From Pectinophora gossypiella (Eukaryota; Arthropoda; Insecta; Lepidoptera; Gelechiidae): 64,000 bases of DNA. The notes under the pieces were generated by a model. That model searched no databases. It saw only the letters and a list, made by a program, of their open reading frames with translations, and was not told the origin of the DNA. The DNA is taken from positions 12,131,840 through 12,195,839 of the forward strand of contig NC_065424.1 in assembly GCF_024362695.1 (NCBI RefSeq). The letters are read 5' to 3'. This document shows positions 22,703 through 33,510 of this stretch, piece by piece. The position numbers and the translations under genes are program-made. The number at the start of each line of letters is the position of its first letter. Within the stretch, counting starts at the first letter, position 1.

Positions 22703-23031
22703 AGCCTCCGTGGTCTAGTGGTTAGAGCGTTAGGCACACGATCTGGAGGTCCGGGTTCGATTCCCGATGGGGACATTGTCGAAATCACTTTATGAGACTT
22801 GTCCTTTGTTTGGTAAGGACTTTTCAGGCTTGAATCACCTGATTTTCCGAAAAAGTAAGAAGATTCCGTGTTTCGGAGGGCACGTTAAGCCGTTGGTCCT
22901 GGCTATTAGCCGTAAAAACACCTCCACCAACCCGCAGTGGAGCACCGTGGTGGAGTATACTCCATACCCCCTCCGGTTGATTGAGGGGAAGCCTGTGCCC
23001 AGCAGTGGGACGTATATAGGCAGTTTATGAC
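22703..23031 (+). repeat. tRNA-headed SINE (family B), full length
   Basis: Head AGCCTCCGTGGTCTAGTGGT with B box GGTTCGATTCCC. Body GGGCACGTTAAGCCGTTGGT. Tail CCGCAGTGGAGCACCGTGGT and GGGACGTATATAGGC. Flanking AGAGGAC on both sides may be a short target duplication. Confidence 0.9.
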
Positions 23032-23225
23032 AGAGGACCCAGGAGTGCATCAGGAGATAGTAAAAGCTCTGAAACGATCGTTAAAGTTGTTCTTTAAACC
23101 TCAAAGTTCTGACATATCCTTCTACGGACACGTACAGGACATCAGGGGCCTACATTACTACCCATTCTCCTTTAAAACAGTAGCTAATTCTTCGATCTAC
23201 AACCAGTAGTGTTAATCTCTTCAAT

Positions 23226-23500
23226 CGTGTGGGTTGTGAGGTGGATTACCAACCCCATCAACCCTAGTGTCAGGGTTACTATTCAGCCGCCAAAGGCCCC
23301 TGTCATGGCTCATGTAACGACTATTTACTTACATCAGTAAGTAGTAACCGGGACCAACGGCTTAACGTGCCTTCCGAAGCACGGAATCAGGTGATCAGCC
23401 AGTAGTGTGCTTACGAAACTAGGGACCACAAAGTAATTTTTGTGATATGTTCCCACCGGGAATCGAACCCAGGACCTACGGATTGGACCACGGAGGTCGT
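23226..23500 (-). repeat. tRNA-headed SINE (family A)
   Basis: The tail is at the left (GTGTGGGTTGTGAGGTGGAT) and the tRNA-like head at the right. A deletion removes part of the body near 23387 and part of the head. Confidence 0.9.
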
Positions 23501-23689
23501 TGGTAGTGTTAGTAGTGTTAAAAAAAGTAATTGTCATTATTCAGTGTGTCGGTCACTTTATGTTGTGGTGTGTATAGAGTGGGGACGAGGCGGTCGCTCT
23601 CAAAGGTGTCTGGATGTGGGTCGACGTGATGAAGTCGCGACGCAGCCTGATTGGGGGCCCGTTGACGTAATATTAAAACCACCATAACA

Positions 23690-23960
23690 TAACATAACAT
23701 AACATAAATACCCTATATACGTCCCACTGCTGGGCACAGGCCTCCTCTCAATCAACCGGAGAGGGTATGGAGCATACTCCACCACGCTGCTCCACTGCGG
23801 GTTGGTGGATGTGTTTTTTTACGGCTAATAGCCGGGACCAACGGCTTAACGTGCCCTCCGAAGCACAGAATCAACTTACTTTTTCGGATAATCAGGTGAT
23901 TCAAGCCTGAAAAGTCCTTACCAAACAAAGGACAGTCTCACAAAGTGATTTAAAACCACC
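23690..23960 (-). repeat. tRNA-headed SINE (family B), head missing
   Basis: It ends in an (ATAAC)n tail at the left (ACATAACATAACATAAC). The copy stops at AATCACTTTGTGAGACTG, just before the tRNA-like head. Confidence 0.9.
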
Positions 23961-24857
23961 ACCAACACTTATTTTTTGATAAAACATAAGCTCACGACTA
24001 TATCGCCTTGGGATAGTCAAAGGAAATGTGTCATATTATGATAACATACATACATATAAACTCACAACTATATGCCCCCGGGGTAAGCAAAAACTATGGA
24101 ATTCCATTTGCGCTTCGATCCTGACACACTTCCCTAAATAAATAAATTAATTTAAAAAATATATGTATATATCACCATTTTATACATTTTCCATACAAAA
24201 GACATCAACGAGTGTCGTTTTCCTGTGTCTAATTTTGAACGGGAATATCCTACGTAGGTTATATACAGAACCCATGTAGACTGCGGCTCAAGTTCACTTG
24301 CCAACATTTTTGTGTCACCTGTTCCAAAAATACCTGATTTTCCTTTCCGTTACCCTTCGCGTCGTTACTTACACACATTATTATCAAGGCATTATGTCCG
24401 TCTGTATGTATGAATGTATGTATGGTTGTGTATACATATGTATGAATCGCGGAATGTGCCTAAATTATACAGAATGATTCTTTCAACTTAAGTAAAATGT
24501 ATGGACTGGACATTATACGATTATTTTTTTGCAATAACACAGGTATACCTCACGCTCGTAATGCCTATCAGGGTAAACAGGTTTTAACGTGTAGTTATCT
24601 CTTACCGGGACAATAAAAAGTTTGAAACGAATTACTAAGTACATATATCGTATATAAGTAAGTATTTTTAAAATATATAAAATAATCTCCATTTACCATT
24701 TACCAGTGTGTTTCATATACATAAATATATAAATTACATTGATATTTTAGGCAGTAAGCATGGTTTGATGATAACCTTTTGTCCATAAATCAAGAAAAAA
24801 GTACCTATATGTGCTACTCGTTGACTAGAGCTGGGTTAGCAAAGCAAGAGGTTATTT
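23961..24857. other. no gene seen; one repeat fragment
   Basis: A CCCCCGGGGTAAGCAAAAAC-type repeat lies at about 24045-24135. The rest is AT-rich and non-coding, with ATGTATG-type low-complexity words near 24405-24445. Confidence 0.5.
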
Positions 24858-25905
24858 TAAAGGTCCACAACAGGGACTGTTTTGCAGGTGTCCAGTATTA
24901 CATAGATGTTACTGCGTTAAATACCTCGGTGTGCTAATTGACCAGCACTTGAAGTGGGATGAGCACGTAGAGGCTATTGCGAAACGGATTAAAAGAACTT
25001 CGTACATATATCTGGAACTTAGAAATGTCCTGGATCCTAAGACCCTTATGACAGTCTATTGTGCATTGTCTCAATCCATTCTATTGTACGGAATATCGTC
25101 CTGGGGTGGTTGCTGTGGGGTAGTAATGGACCCACTAGAGAAGGCACAAAAGCTCAATCTAAAAATAATCTTGAGAAAGCCTAGACTTTTCCCTACAACG
25201 GAGTTATATTTGTTGAGCAAAGTACTTTCTCCTAGGCAATTGTATATTTGGCAGGTAATGGTTTACCTGGCTAAGAATGTTACGGCTATACCTGATAGCG
25301 AACCTGTAAGAATTTTACGCGCTCACACTGTGCGGCGCTTTGTGACTCCCTTCAGACGCACAGCAGCTGCACGCAGACATTTTTCCTCTATTGCACCCCG
25401 AATGTATGAGAAGTTGCCAGACGAAGTGCAACAGCAGATAGATCTCATTAGAGACCGAATATTGAACTCGCAGCCGTATAATGTTAAGAACATCAACTTT
25501 AAACTAAAACAGTTTCTATTAAACATGGATTTAGATGATTTTATGTATGCTTACTCTGAGCTTTTAAAATAATTTGTTTACAATGCTGTTACTAACTTTA
25601 GCATTATTTACTAACTACATAATTTTAAATTAATTACTAATCCTTTAATATCTATTTTAAGTTTTTTTTTGTATTAAAATTACGCCGCGCTGTCTACCTA
25701 CTGAATATATATATTTATGTCATTGTTATTAAGACGAAATTTGTAGCTAACCCTATCACAGGCTTCGGTCTTTTTGGGTTGCTACTGTAACACTACATTA
25801 AAAACAATTTATCGCGTTAACACGCTCTTTTGGGTCTGTTTTGGATAGTGGTGTAAATTAGCTATAAGAACTTGTAATAATAATAATAAATAAAATAAAT
25901 AAAAA
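24858..25905 (+). mobile_element. 5'-truncated non-LTR retrotransposon (RT C-terminus and 3' end)
   Basis: An open frame through 24931-25572 encodes the C-terminal part of a LINE reverse transcriptase: the thumb motif VKYLGVLIDQHLKWDEHV, then ALSQSILLYGISSWGG and a basic C-terminus. The frame stays open upstream to about 24859, but no catalytic palm motif is present, so the element is heavily 5'-truncated. The 3' UTR (25573-25873) runs into a (TAA)n/(TAAA)n tail at about 25874-25905. The type is Jockey/CR1-like by appearance. No RNase H domain is seen. The part that remains has no internal stop, suggesting limited age. Confidence 0.85.
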
Positions 25906-26565
25906 TCAATTGATATTGTAGTAAAAAATAAAATTGGTTTTTTTTTAAATTTAAGAATTTGAGTAGGTATCTAACAAAATCTCCGAAAAAAAAACACTTT
26001 CAATTATGATCAGAGGAAACTTATTGGATGTCAAAATACTATTTTAGTTCTAACATATTGCCATAAAGAAAAAAAACTACTAAGTAAGTATAACAAAATC
26101 TTTTAAGGCGAACCGAAAATAATTCTTTACAGCCTGTATTCGTCACGATTATAAAAAGTTATTGTCACTTATATCGACTTTTTGTTAGCACCTCTTTGGT
26201 GACAGCATTAAAATTTTACGGTTTATTGAGAAAGTGTTTAACTGGGCTTAATGCAATACAATACAATAAGGTTTACAGCTTATTGATTATTCTTTTAACA
26301 GTATTGTATCATAGACAGTTTTTAGCGTTAAATAATGTCATACTTTGAAAAATATTCTTTGTACAAAATTCATAGCAAGTAATTGAAAAAAAGTATTTAC
26401 TATGGTTGAAATAAAATAAATTTATTAAATAATTCGTTTCCATAACAAAATATATATAAATTTACACACTTTCAACATGTAAAATCTTATTTATTTAATT
26501 AATTATAACACTTAGTTTATGTTATAAATCCGCATAAGCTCTAGACTAGGGCAGTCAGATAAGTA
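25906..26565. other. no gene seen
   Basis: AT-rich sequence without exon or RNA signals. Nothing repeats elsewhere in the window as far as I could see. Confidence 0.5.
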
Positions 26566-26707
26566 CAGTCATGAGCAATATAATGTACCCACTTTAGGAC
26601 TCTGTCGCACTAACATATTTGACATTTAGTGAGACTTACAGTTCAATTTGTCAAAAAAGTTAATGTGACATGGTACCAAAGTGTATACATATTAATGCTC
26701 GTGACCG
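26566..26707. mobile_element. 142-bp TA-flanked MITE (family T), copy 3
   Basis: Ends CAGTCATGAGC and GCTCGTGACCG with TA on both sides. The sequence is very close to copies 2 and 5. Confidence 0.85.
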
Positions 26708-27044
26708 TAAGTACTACTTATTGAAAATATTCCTAAACTTTTCTTTTCTTAACACAAGCTGCCAATTTATGATGGATACGATATTGAAGTATCTCTATCT
26801 CCTAATTATCACCAACTATGTCTATATCTAAAGTGTATTGACCTCCATCGCAAGCTAAAATATGTCATACAAAATCTCGTGGTCAATTTTTTACCTCGTA
26901 TAAAACCTGTTGGTAGGAACTCGTATGATTGATTACTGTTCCGCATTTTGGAAATTGTTTCGGGTACTAAGTGAAATTTAGTTTTCACATGTCTTCAACT
27001 GGTTATTCGTGAAAAAAAAAACATATTTCCTACCACTTACTTTA

Positions 27045-27370
27045 CATAACATAAACTGCCTATATACGTCCCACTGCTGGGCACAAGCCTCCCCTCAATC
27101 AACCGGAGGGGGTATGGAGCATACTCTACCACGCTGCTCCACTGCGGGTTTGTGGACGTGTTTTTACGGCTAATAGCCGGGACCAAGCAACGGCTTGACG
27201 TGCCCTCCGAAGCACGGAATCATCTTACTTTTTCGTACAATAAGGTGATTCAAGCCTGAAAAGTCCTTACCAAACAAAGGACAGTCTCACAAAGTGATTT
27301 CGACAATGTCCCCATTGGGAATCGAACCCGGACCATATCATGAGTCTAACGCTCTAACCGTGTGGGCCTT
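27045..27370 (-). repeat. tRNA-headed SINE (family B), full length
   Basis: The tail at the left starts ACATAACATAAACTGCC. The head at the right carries GGGAATCGAACCCGG (B box, reversed). A 4-base duplication (AAGC) sits in the body near 27184. Confidence 0.9.
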
Positions 27371-27811
27371 ATATCCCGGGTCGGATTCTAAACCACTTCA
27401 ATTCGACTTTATCAATGTTATTTCAAAACGCAGACCAAATGTAAACTAAGTTTAAATAAAATTCAGAAATCAGCCGGGTCTGCATGAGAATCGCGCGGCG
27501 CGCGGCCCTAATTATATTGAACGCTTCGATCAATACCCGTTTGACGTCCATCTACGTAGATAGCATTCGTATTGTTTATTGGTCCAAGCTGTCGATATAA
27601 TTCGGTTGTCATGCAGACCCGGCAGAAATCGCAGGTATGTCAATAAATTTATTGTAAGTGGGTTGCCTAAAAAAATTCAGCCCAGATAATAAAATCAATC
27701 AATTAAGAAAATAATACATTTATTGACATATTTAATTGAATATAAAATACTTTTCATCCATTAACCAGCTCGGTGAAGGTCCTGCTATGGTGAGATCTTA
27801 GACTGTATGTA

Positions 27812-27960
27812 CAGTCATGAGTCATGAGCAATATAATGTACCCACTTTAGGACTGTGTCGCACTAACATATTTGACATTTAGTGATACTTACAGTTCAAT
27901 TTATCAAAAAAGCTAATGTGACATGGTACCAAAGTGTATACATATTAATGCTCGTGACCG
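27812..27960. mobile_element. TA-flanked MITE (family T), copy 4
   Basis: Same ends as the other copies. At 149 bp it is longer because TCATGAG is duplicated just inside the left end. Confidence 0.85.
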
Positions 27961-28334
27961 TACTATGCACCTCTGCCTGCCCTTTGGTGAGATAAATTGG
28001 GCTCGCTTCAAGCTTATATTGGTGAGGGGTGGAGTGTGTCCCTTCTACATGTTTATTATATGCCCTTTTACTAATCAAGGAATCCATTTTCCACTTGGAC
28101 AATATAACCAGAAGTTCTCAAACTAGGCTTGTGTGTTACCTAACAGTAACTTTTGTTTGACCGACTGGCTTGAAACTATCAAGTGTCAATAGGAAACAGC
28201 CAGTATGATTTCTGTAGTGGATCGCACTGTTGCGCCCACGCACGCCCGCCTCTTATGTGTAGCCAATACATTTCACAATGGTAGCCACGTCTTTCGATTA
28301 CAACGGAAACTCGAGTAGTCTAACTCGATTAGAC

Positions 28335-28445
28335 GTAAGTACGTAGTCGTTACATTAGTCACGTTATGGGCCTTTGGCGGCTGAATAATGGCACCAGGGT
28401 TGATGAAGTCGCTAATCTACCTCATAACCCACACGCTAGAAGAAC
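28335..28445 (+). repeat. SINE tail (family A), 5'-truncated
   Basis: Only the tail remains: GTAGTCGTTACATTAGTCAC, GGGCCTTTGGCGGCT, then ACCTCATAACCCACACG. The tandem repeat below begins right after it. Confidence 0.8.
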
Positions 28446-28464
28446 AAGGGTCGATTTGATTTTT

Positions 28465-28612
28465 CTTACAACTCCAATAGAGTTAAGTTACAACTCGAAT
28501 AGTTTAGTTATAACTCAAATAGAGTTTTCTTACAACTCGAATAGTTTAGTTATAACTCGAATAAAGTTTTCTTAACTCGAGTAAAGTTTTGTTACAACTT
28601 GAATAGAGTTAT
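28465..28612. repeat. short tandem repeat of AACTCGAATAG-type units
   Basis: Units such as ACAACTCGAATAGTTTAGTT and ATAACTCAAATAGAGTTTTC alternate about six times. AACTCGAATAGAGTT is itself nearly palindromic, so the array can fold. It is not coding. Confidence 0.8.
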
Positions 28613-29008
28613 GCGCTTGGAAATCGAGAGAAACATTATTTTTTTGACATAACTTATTGTCAATTTACAAATATCATTGATATAATTAAATCTTATCTCA
28701 CTCGAGCACAATTAAATCTTTTACCAAAAGTCTTTCTAACGAGAACCCATGGTACCTTCTAAAATTTTTAAGCAGCTCATCGATCGAATACCAATAATAT
28801 GTGTCCGAATACACGTCTATTGTGTTTTCCTTCGCAACTGTATGATAGATAACATAGCTGTACTGTTGGTGGCCTCATGATAAATACTGCTTTCTTCAAA
28901 CATTTTTTTTTAAATAGGCGCGCTTTTGACGACAATCTCCCCTGATGGTAAGTGCCGATGTGGTCTAGGATCACGCTTACCTAGCAAATGCCTATTCACT
29001 CTTAGGGT

Positions 29009-29137
29009 GGTATTAATAAACTAATCTCAGCTTCGAGACTGCCCTCAAGATCATGTCAATGTGACAGTTCTTATGTAAAACAGTGACTTGAGCACGGTCT
29101 TGAGGGCAGTCTCGGGTGAGATTAGTTTATTAATACC
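29009..29137. mobile_element. 129-bp fold-back MITE
   Basis: The left end GGTATTAATAAACTAATCTC is mirrored by the right end, GAGATTAGTTTATTAATACC. Arms are about 40 bp with a few mismatches (GAGACTGCCCTCAAG also shared). It is directly fused to the SINE fragment that follows. Confidence 0.85.
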
Positions 29138-29318
29138 AAAAAGTAAGATGATTCCGTGCTTCGGAAGGCACGTTAAGCCTTTGGACCCGGCTATTAGCCG
29201 TAAAAACACCTCCACCAACCCGCATTGGAACAGCGTGGTGGAGTATGCTCCATACCCCCTCCGGTTGATTGAGGGGAAGCCTGTGCCCAGCAGTGGGACG
29301 TATTTAGGCTGATTATGT
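29138..29318 (+). repeat. SINE body and tail (family B), 5'-truncated
   Basis: It starts within AAAAAGTAAGATGATTCCGT and runs through GGCACGTTAAGCCTTTGG to the tail GTGGGACGTATTTAGGCTG. The head is absent. The left border coincides with the end of the MITE, so the MITE inserted into the SINE or the junction was rearranged. Confidence 0.85.
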
Positions 29319-29654
29319 AGGAAAGGGGAACCGTGTCACCCCGAATTTAACGCAAGCAAAGCCGCTGGCAAAAGCTAGTTTAATAAGTATTATAAATCAA
29401 GTCATGAGTTTCTATCCGGAGCATTTAGTGACAATTGTGGGCAGTTGAATTACACTTTTTATCTTTTAATTGGTTGGTGAATAAGTCGATGTGTCGTAAC
29501 CAGTGTGACCAATGCAACCACTTTAACTAAGCCTGTGAACTTGTAACGACTGGTTGTCTGGAGGAAATTGATATTTAGCAATAAGAACGCCTACTGTAGG
29601 TACTGAGCTATGTTGTCCAATTTGTTGTTTGAGAGTTTTATGTTGCATTATTTT

Positions 29655-29870
29655 TTTGGCAGGACTTAATGTGGGTTTGCCGCAGATGGTATTAACTACT
29701 TGGCCGGACAAATGGGGAGCGCTGAGGGCTCTCACCCGGTACAAAAGTTTTAGACAACTAGCATGAGAGGATTGTATTTGAAATAATTAAACGACTCTAA
29801 AACCGAGTGTAATAAGCGCTGAATGAGGGATATTGTCGATAGTCGACCACGCCGGCGCGGTCCTCAGTTT
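29655..29870 (+). repeat. interspersed repeat (family R), partial
   Basis: It shares TTTGCCGCAGATGGTATTAA, GGACAAATGGGGAGCGC and CGACCACGCCGGC with 6715-7062. Confidence 0.65.
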
Positions 29871-29940
29871 TTCAGTAGGTCTAACATGCGCTACGTGATA
29901 AAATTTACTCACGGTAATTTTTGTCGATTCTGACGGTATA

Positions 29941-30062
29941 ATTAGATAGATAGATAGATAAAATACTTTATTGAGCACAATGGACACAAAATACAGAGAT
30001 AAGAACAACATATACAGAAAAGCACAACAGGCGGCCTTATTGCTCATGCAGCAATTTCTTCC
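29941..30062 (-). repeat. LINE 3' end with (TATC)n tail
   Basis: It is nearly the same as 4292-4400: a (TAGA)n run at the left, then AAAATACTTTATTGAGCACA and ACAGGCGGCCTTATTGCTCA. On the minus strand this is a LINE-like 3' terminus. Confidence 0.65.
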
Positions 30063-30230
30063 AGGCAACCTTTGGGTACAGGAAAATTTTGTACAAGTAT
30101 AATAATAGCGGGTTAGTGCATTCTAACAAAATAAATAATTAAAAGAACAACCTACATAAAATAAGTACATTTAACTAGATATATATATATTATACATAAA
30201 TATATATGTATACATATATATATATATTCC

Positions 30231-30720
30231 TTCAACAAGTTTATCCATGATAATTACGTTGAATAATTGATTCTGATTTCTAACAAAACATAATTTACTG
30301 TCCTGCAGAGCTAAAAAGCGCAAAATGATAAACTTCGATTCCATTGAATCGAATATTAATAATTGTACATACATACAATAACACTATGGAAAAAGGAAGG
30401 ATGGTTTACATAAAAGAAGAGGAGCCAGAGTTCACAAAGTGCGCCTTCACTGGTCCTTGTTTTTTGTAATTATGTCGTTTTATCGATTGGTGTTAATATG
30501 TGAACCTAAATAAGTCATGTCGTTCTGTCAAAATACGAACAAAACCACGTGCCACGCATGTTAGAGAAAAAAACGAACTTAGCGAATTCGACAAAATTGA
30601 TTGAATCGAAGTTTATCATGTTGCACTTGTCAGCTGTGCAGGACAGTAAATTATGTTTGGTTAGAAATCAGAAATCAGAATCATTTATTCAACGTAATTA
30701 TCATGGATAAACTTGTTGAA
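30231..30720. repeat. inverted pair of a ~120-bp repeat
   Basis: 30231-30350 and 30600-30720 are reverse complements with a few differences (both carry TTCAACAAGTTTATCCATGA and TTTACTGTCCTGCA in one sense). The 250-bp spacer is non-coding. The pair could be two head-to-head LINE 3' ends or a fold-back transposon. Confidence 0.75.
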
Positions 30721-31664
30721 GTACAATGTAACATTTTTTAATCTACGTCATTTCGCAAGGTGTTATGGCTGAGAAGAAATGACAAGAAACTGCAACAGCA
30801 ACACATCTTTTAAATCAATGAGTATACATTACAAGTTATTTAATAACTAGAGGAACAAATTTGATACCAGACATTTTTTCATTTAGGTAATCATTAATCT
30901 TATATAAGTAAAAATCATTAATCTTTTTTACATAAAGTAAGTTTGAAATTTATTTTCTGACAAATTCAAAATACTGTATTTTATTGTAAAAACGTATACC
31001 CTACATAATAACAAGAAAGATGAATTAAATTTATGTATGTTTCTTTCTTCTGATCGTGTCGATGGCAATAAAAATGTGTTTCCTAGAACAAACTAAATTC
31101 TTACATGTTTTTTACACAAACCCTTAGATAACCTAGTATATAAGTTTTGTTATTAACAAATTATGAGTCCTAGTAACTTGAATAAAGAATTTTAATAAAA
31201 TAATAATAAACCCAAAACATAGCAGAATCGAACTCCCAACACACAGTAGCGTAACCATGGACAAAAATTTCATCAGTGACACCCATACATACACACGGTA
31301 CTTGTTTTATACATACATATTATAGAAAGTTGCTCCCAAATCAGTTGACTTGTCAACATTGCCCAATACTAACCATCTAAGTTACCATCGAAATCCAAAT
31401 ACTACTTTCGAATTCATACCTTATCTTATACACTATAAGAGGGATAGAGAAACGAATTTATTTCTAAGAGATATGAATTAACTTTGTGAGTATTTGATTG
31501 GGCCACGCGGTTTTTTCGGATATAAATTTGAATATAATAAATGTGGCAGTAATTTCGAGGCGCGATAAATCAACGATAAATCGTGTAGTAATCTCGAGAT
31601 TAGAATTGACACAGTTGCTTACTACACTTAGTTTCATTTTGTTAATACATAATTAATTCTTCTT
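30721..31664. other. no gene seen
   Basis: AT-rich DNA with no exon or repeat I can name. Confidence 0.5.
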
Positions 31665-32063
31665 CTTCTTATCATGTGGGTTGTAAGATAGATAGATAAA
31701 ATACTAAGAAGGAAAAAAAATAGGAAAAAAAGAAAATAAAAAATAATAAAAATAGAGAAATAGGAAGGTAGAATACTAGCCTCAAGAACCCTGGTGTCAG
31801 GGTTATGTTGAGCCGCCAAAGGCCCCTGACATGGCTCATGTAACGACTACTTACATCAGGAAATATTAACCGGGGCCAACGGCTTAATGTGCCTTCCGAA
31901 GCACGGATCATCTTACTTTCGGACAATCAGGTGTACAGCCTGTAATGTCTTAACCAAACTAGGGATCACAAAGTGATTTTTTTGATATCTCCCCACCGGG
32001 ATTCGAACCCGGGGCCTCTGGATCGTGAGTCCAACGCTCAACCACTGGACCACAGAAGCCGTT
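31665..32063 (-). repeat. tRNA-headed SINE (family A) with an A-rich insert
   Basis: Tail at the left (TCATGTGGGTTGTAAGATAG), head at the right with GGGATTCGAACCCGGGGCC. About 90 bases of A-rich sequence beginning GATAGATAGATAAAATACT split the tail at 31687-31778. The insert starts like the (TATC)n-tailed LINE ends in this window, so it may be a very short LINE insertion. Confidence 0.85.
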
Positions 32064-32231
32064 ATTAATTAGTAATACATACGTACTAAAACTCACGCCC
32101 GAGGTTCCTAATAGGATGGGCAGCACGACAAATCACAAGACAATTCTTATTAAGCTGTTGTTTCCCAATTTGTAATAAATAAAACTACTTACTTGCACTT
32201 GGATACTTGGATAAACTCCTAGAAAGTTTAA

Positions 32232-32310
32232 TAATAATAAAAAAGTTTATTTAGATAAAACCTATGACACACATATACATTTACAACATTAAAATATACG
32301 CACATTAATA
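32232..32310. repeat. short interspersed repeat
   Basis: It shares AAAGTTTATTTAGATAAAAC, GACACACATATACATTTACA and ACATTAAAATATAC with 37500-37578. It is likely the 3' end of a retroposon. Confidence 0.6.
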
Positions 32311-32521
32311 TTTAGTTGAAAAACATAAAGGTACCGCAGCTCATCAAAAAAGTCCAGGGTTCAGTGAAAATTTACCCAGAGGGCAACACTGATTTTCATC
32401 CCACGCCCAAAAAGTGTCTGCTTAACATCTTAAGAATTTCGTTAATATCCACTTGGGAATGGTGTGTTTTTCAAATAAAACATTATTTCTCAATGGTTTG
32501 TTAATTTATTGTCAAATTGGG

Positions 32522-32755
32522 TCGTGTACTAGGATCAAAATGAATTATGAAATTCTGATTACTAGATAAAGACAGATCTATAACTAACGAAAAACATTTT
32601 CTTATTTCTATTTAACTTATTTATGAATTTTAATCAAGAAAAACGTAAATAATGAGTCCGACATTTTATTACGTTTTTATATGACGTCACAGTGTGCTTT
32701 TTCATACAAATTCTATAATAATTTCGTGTTTTGACGTTTAGTAAAAAATAACTTG
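32522..32755 (-). mobile_element. MITE (subfamily M2b)
   Basis: It contains ATATGACGTCACAGTGTGC and GTGTTTTGACGTTTAGTAAA, like 8982-9180. A stretch inside (AATGAGTCCGACATTTTATT) is absent from the other copy. A partial relative follows at 33090-33200. Confidence 0.7.
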
Positions 32756-33510
32756 GCTATTATAGTATTAACATCTCAGATTTTGAATGCTATTAACCTA
32801 CTAAATGTAGTTACAAGTTGTCTTATGTGATCTTGCGTAATCTAGTAGGGATTACAGGCATGAATTAACTGTCACACAATTTCTTCGTCTACCCCGTATT
32901 TCACTTAAACTTTTCTACTAAGTAATGTTAGATAGAAAAGAATCGATCGACCTTATATCGACTTATCAGTCGATATCATCACTAATCATAATCGTCACAA
33001 CACCAGCTTACGTACTTTGACAGATCTAATTCTTACCGCGCTTTGAGACGATTGTAAAACTTGTTGAAATATAATCAATAATTTTGTAGCGTCCTAGGTC
33101 AAATATAAATTATGAAATCCTGATTAATACTAAATAAAGGTTCTGGTGACAAAAAACGTTTTATTTTTTCTATTTAACTTATTTATGATTTTTTAGGGAT
33201 TACAGGCGTGAATTAGCCGTCAGATATTTTCATCTTCCCTGTATTTCGCAAAGCATGAAAATCACAAGGCCCGTACAAGGCAACCATCAGTTGACCCGGC
33301 CAGTATCAATCTCGCTTCTCAGAATAACGGCGCTCGAGCACTTTTTACTTTTTAATGCGTTCCTTTTACGAAATTCGAAATTTTTAGCAATTAACTCCGC
33401 AAAGGTTACTCTATACAATGCTTAAGATTTATTTGTGCCTTATATTTTGTTTAATCGATCAAATATACGTCCCCATACAAGCACACTAATATTAAAAACG
33501 AAAGTAACTA

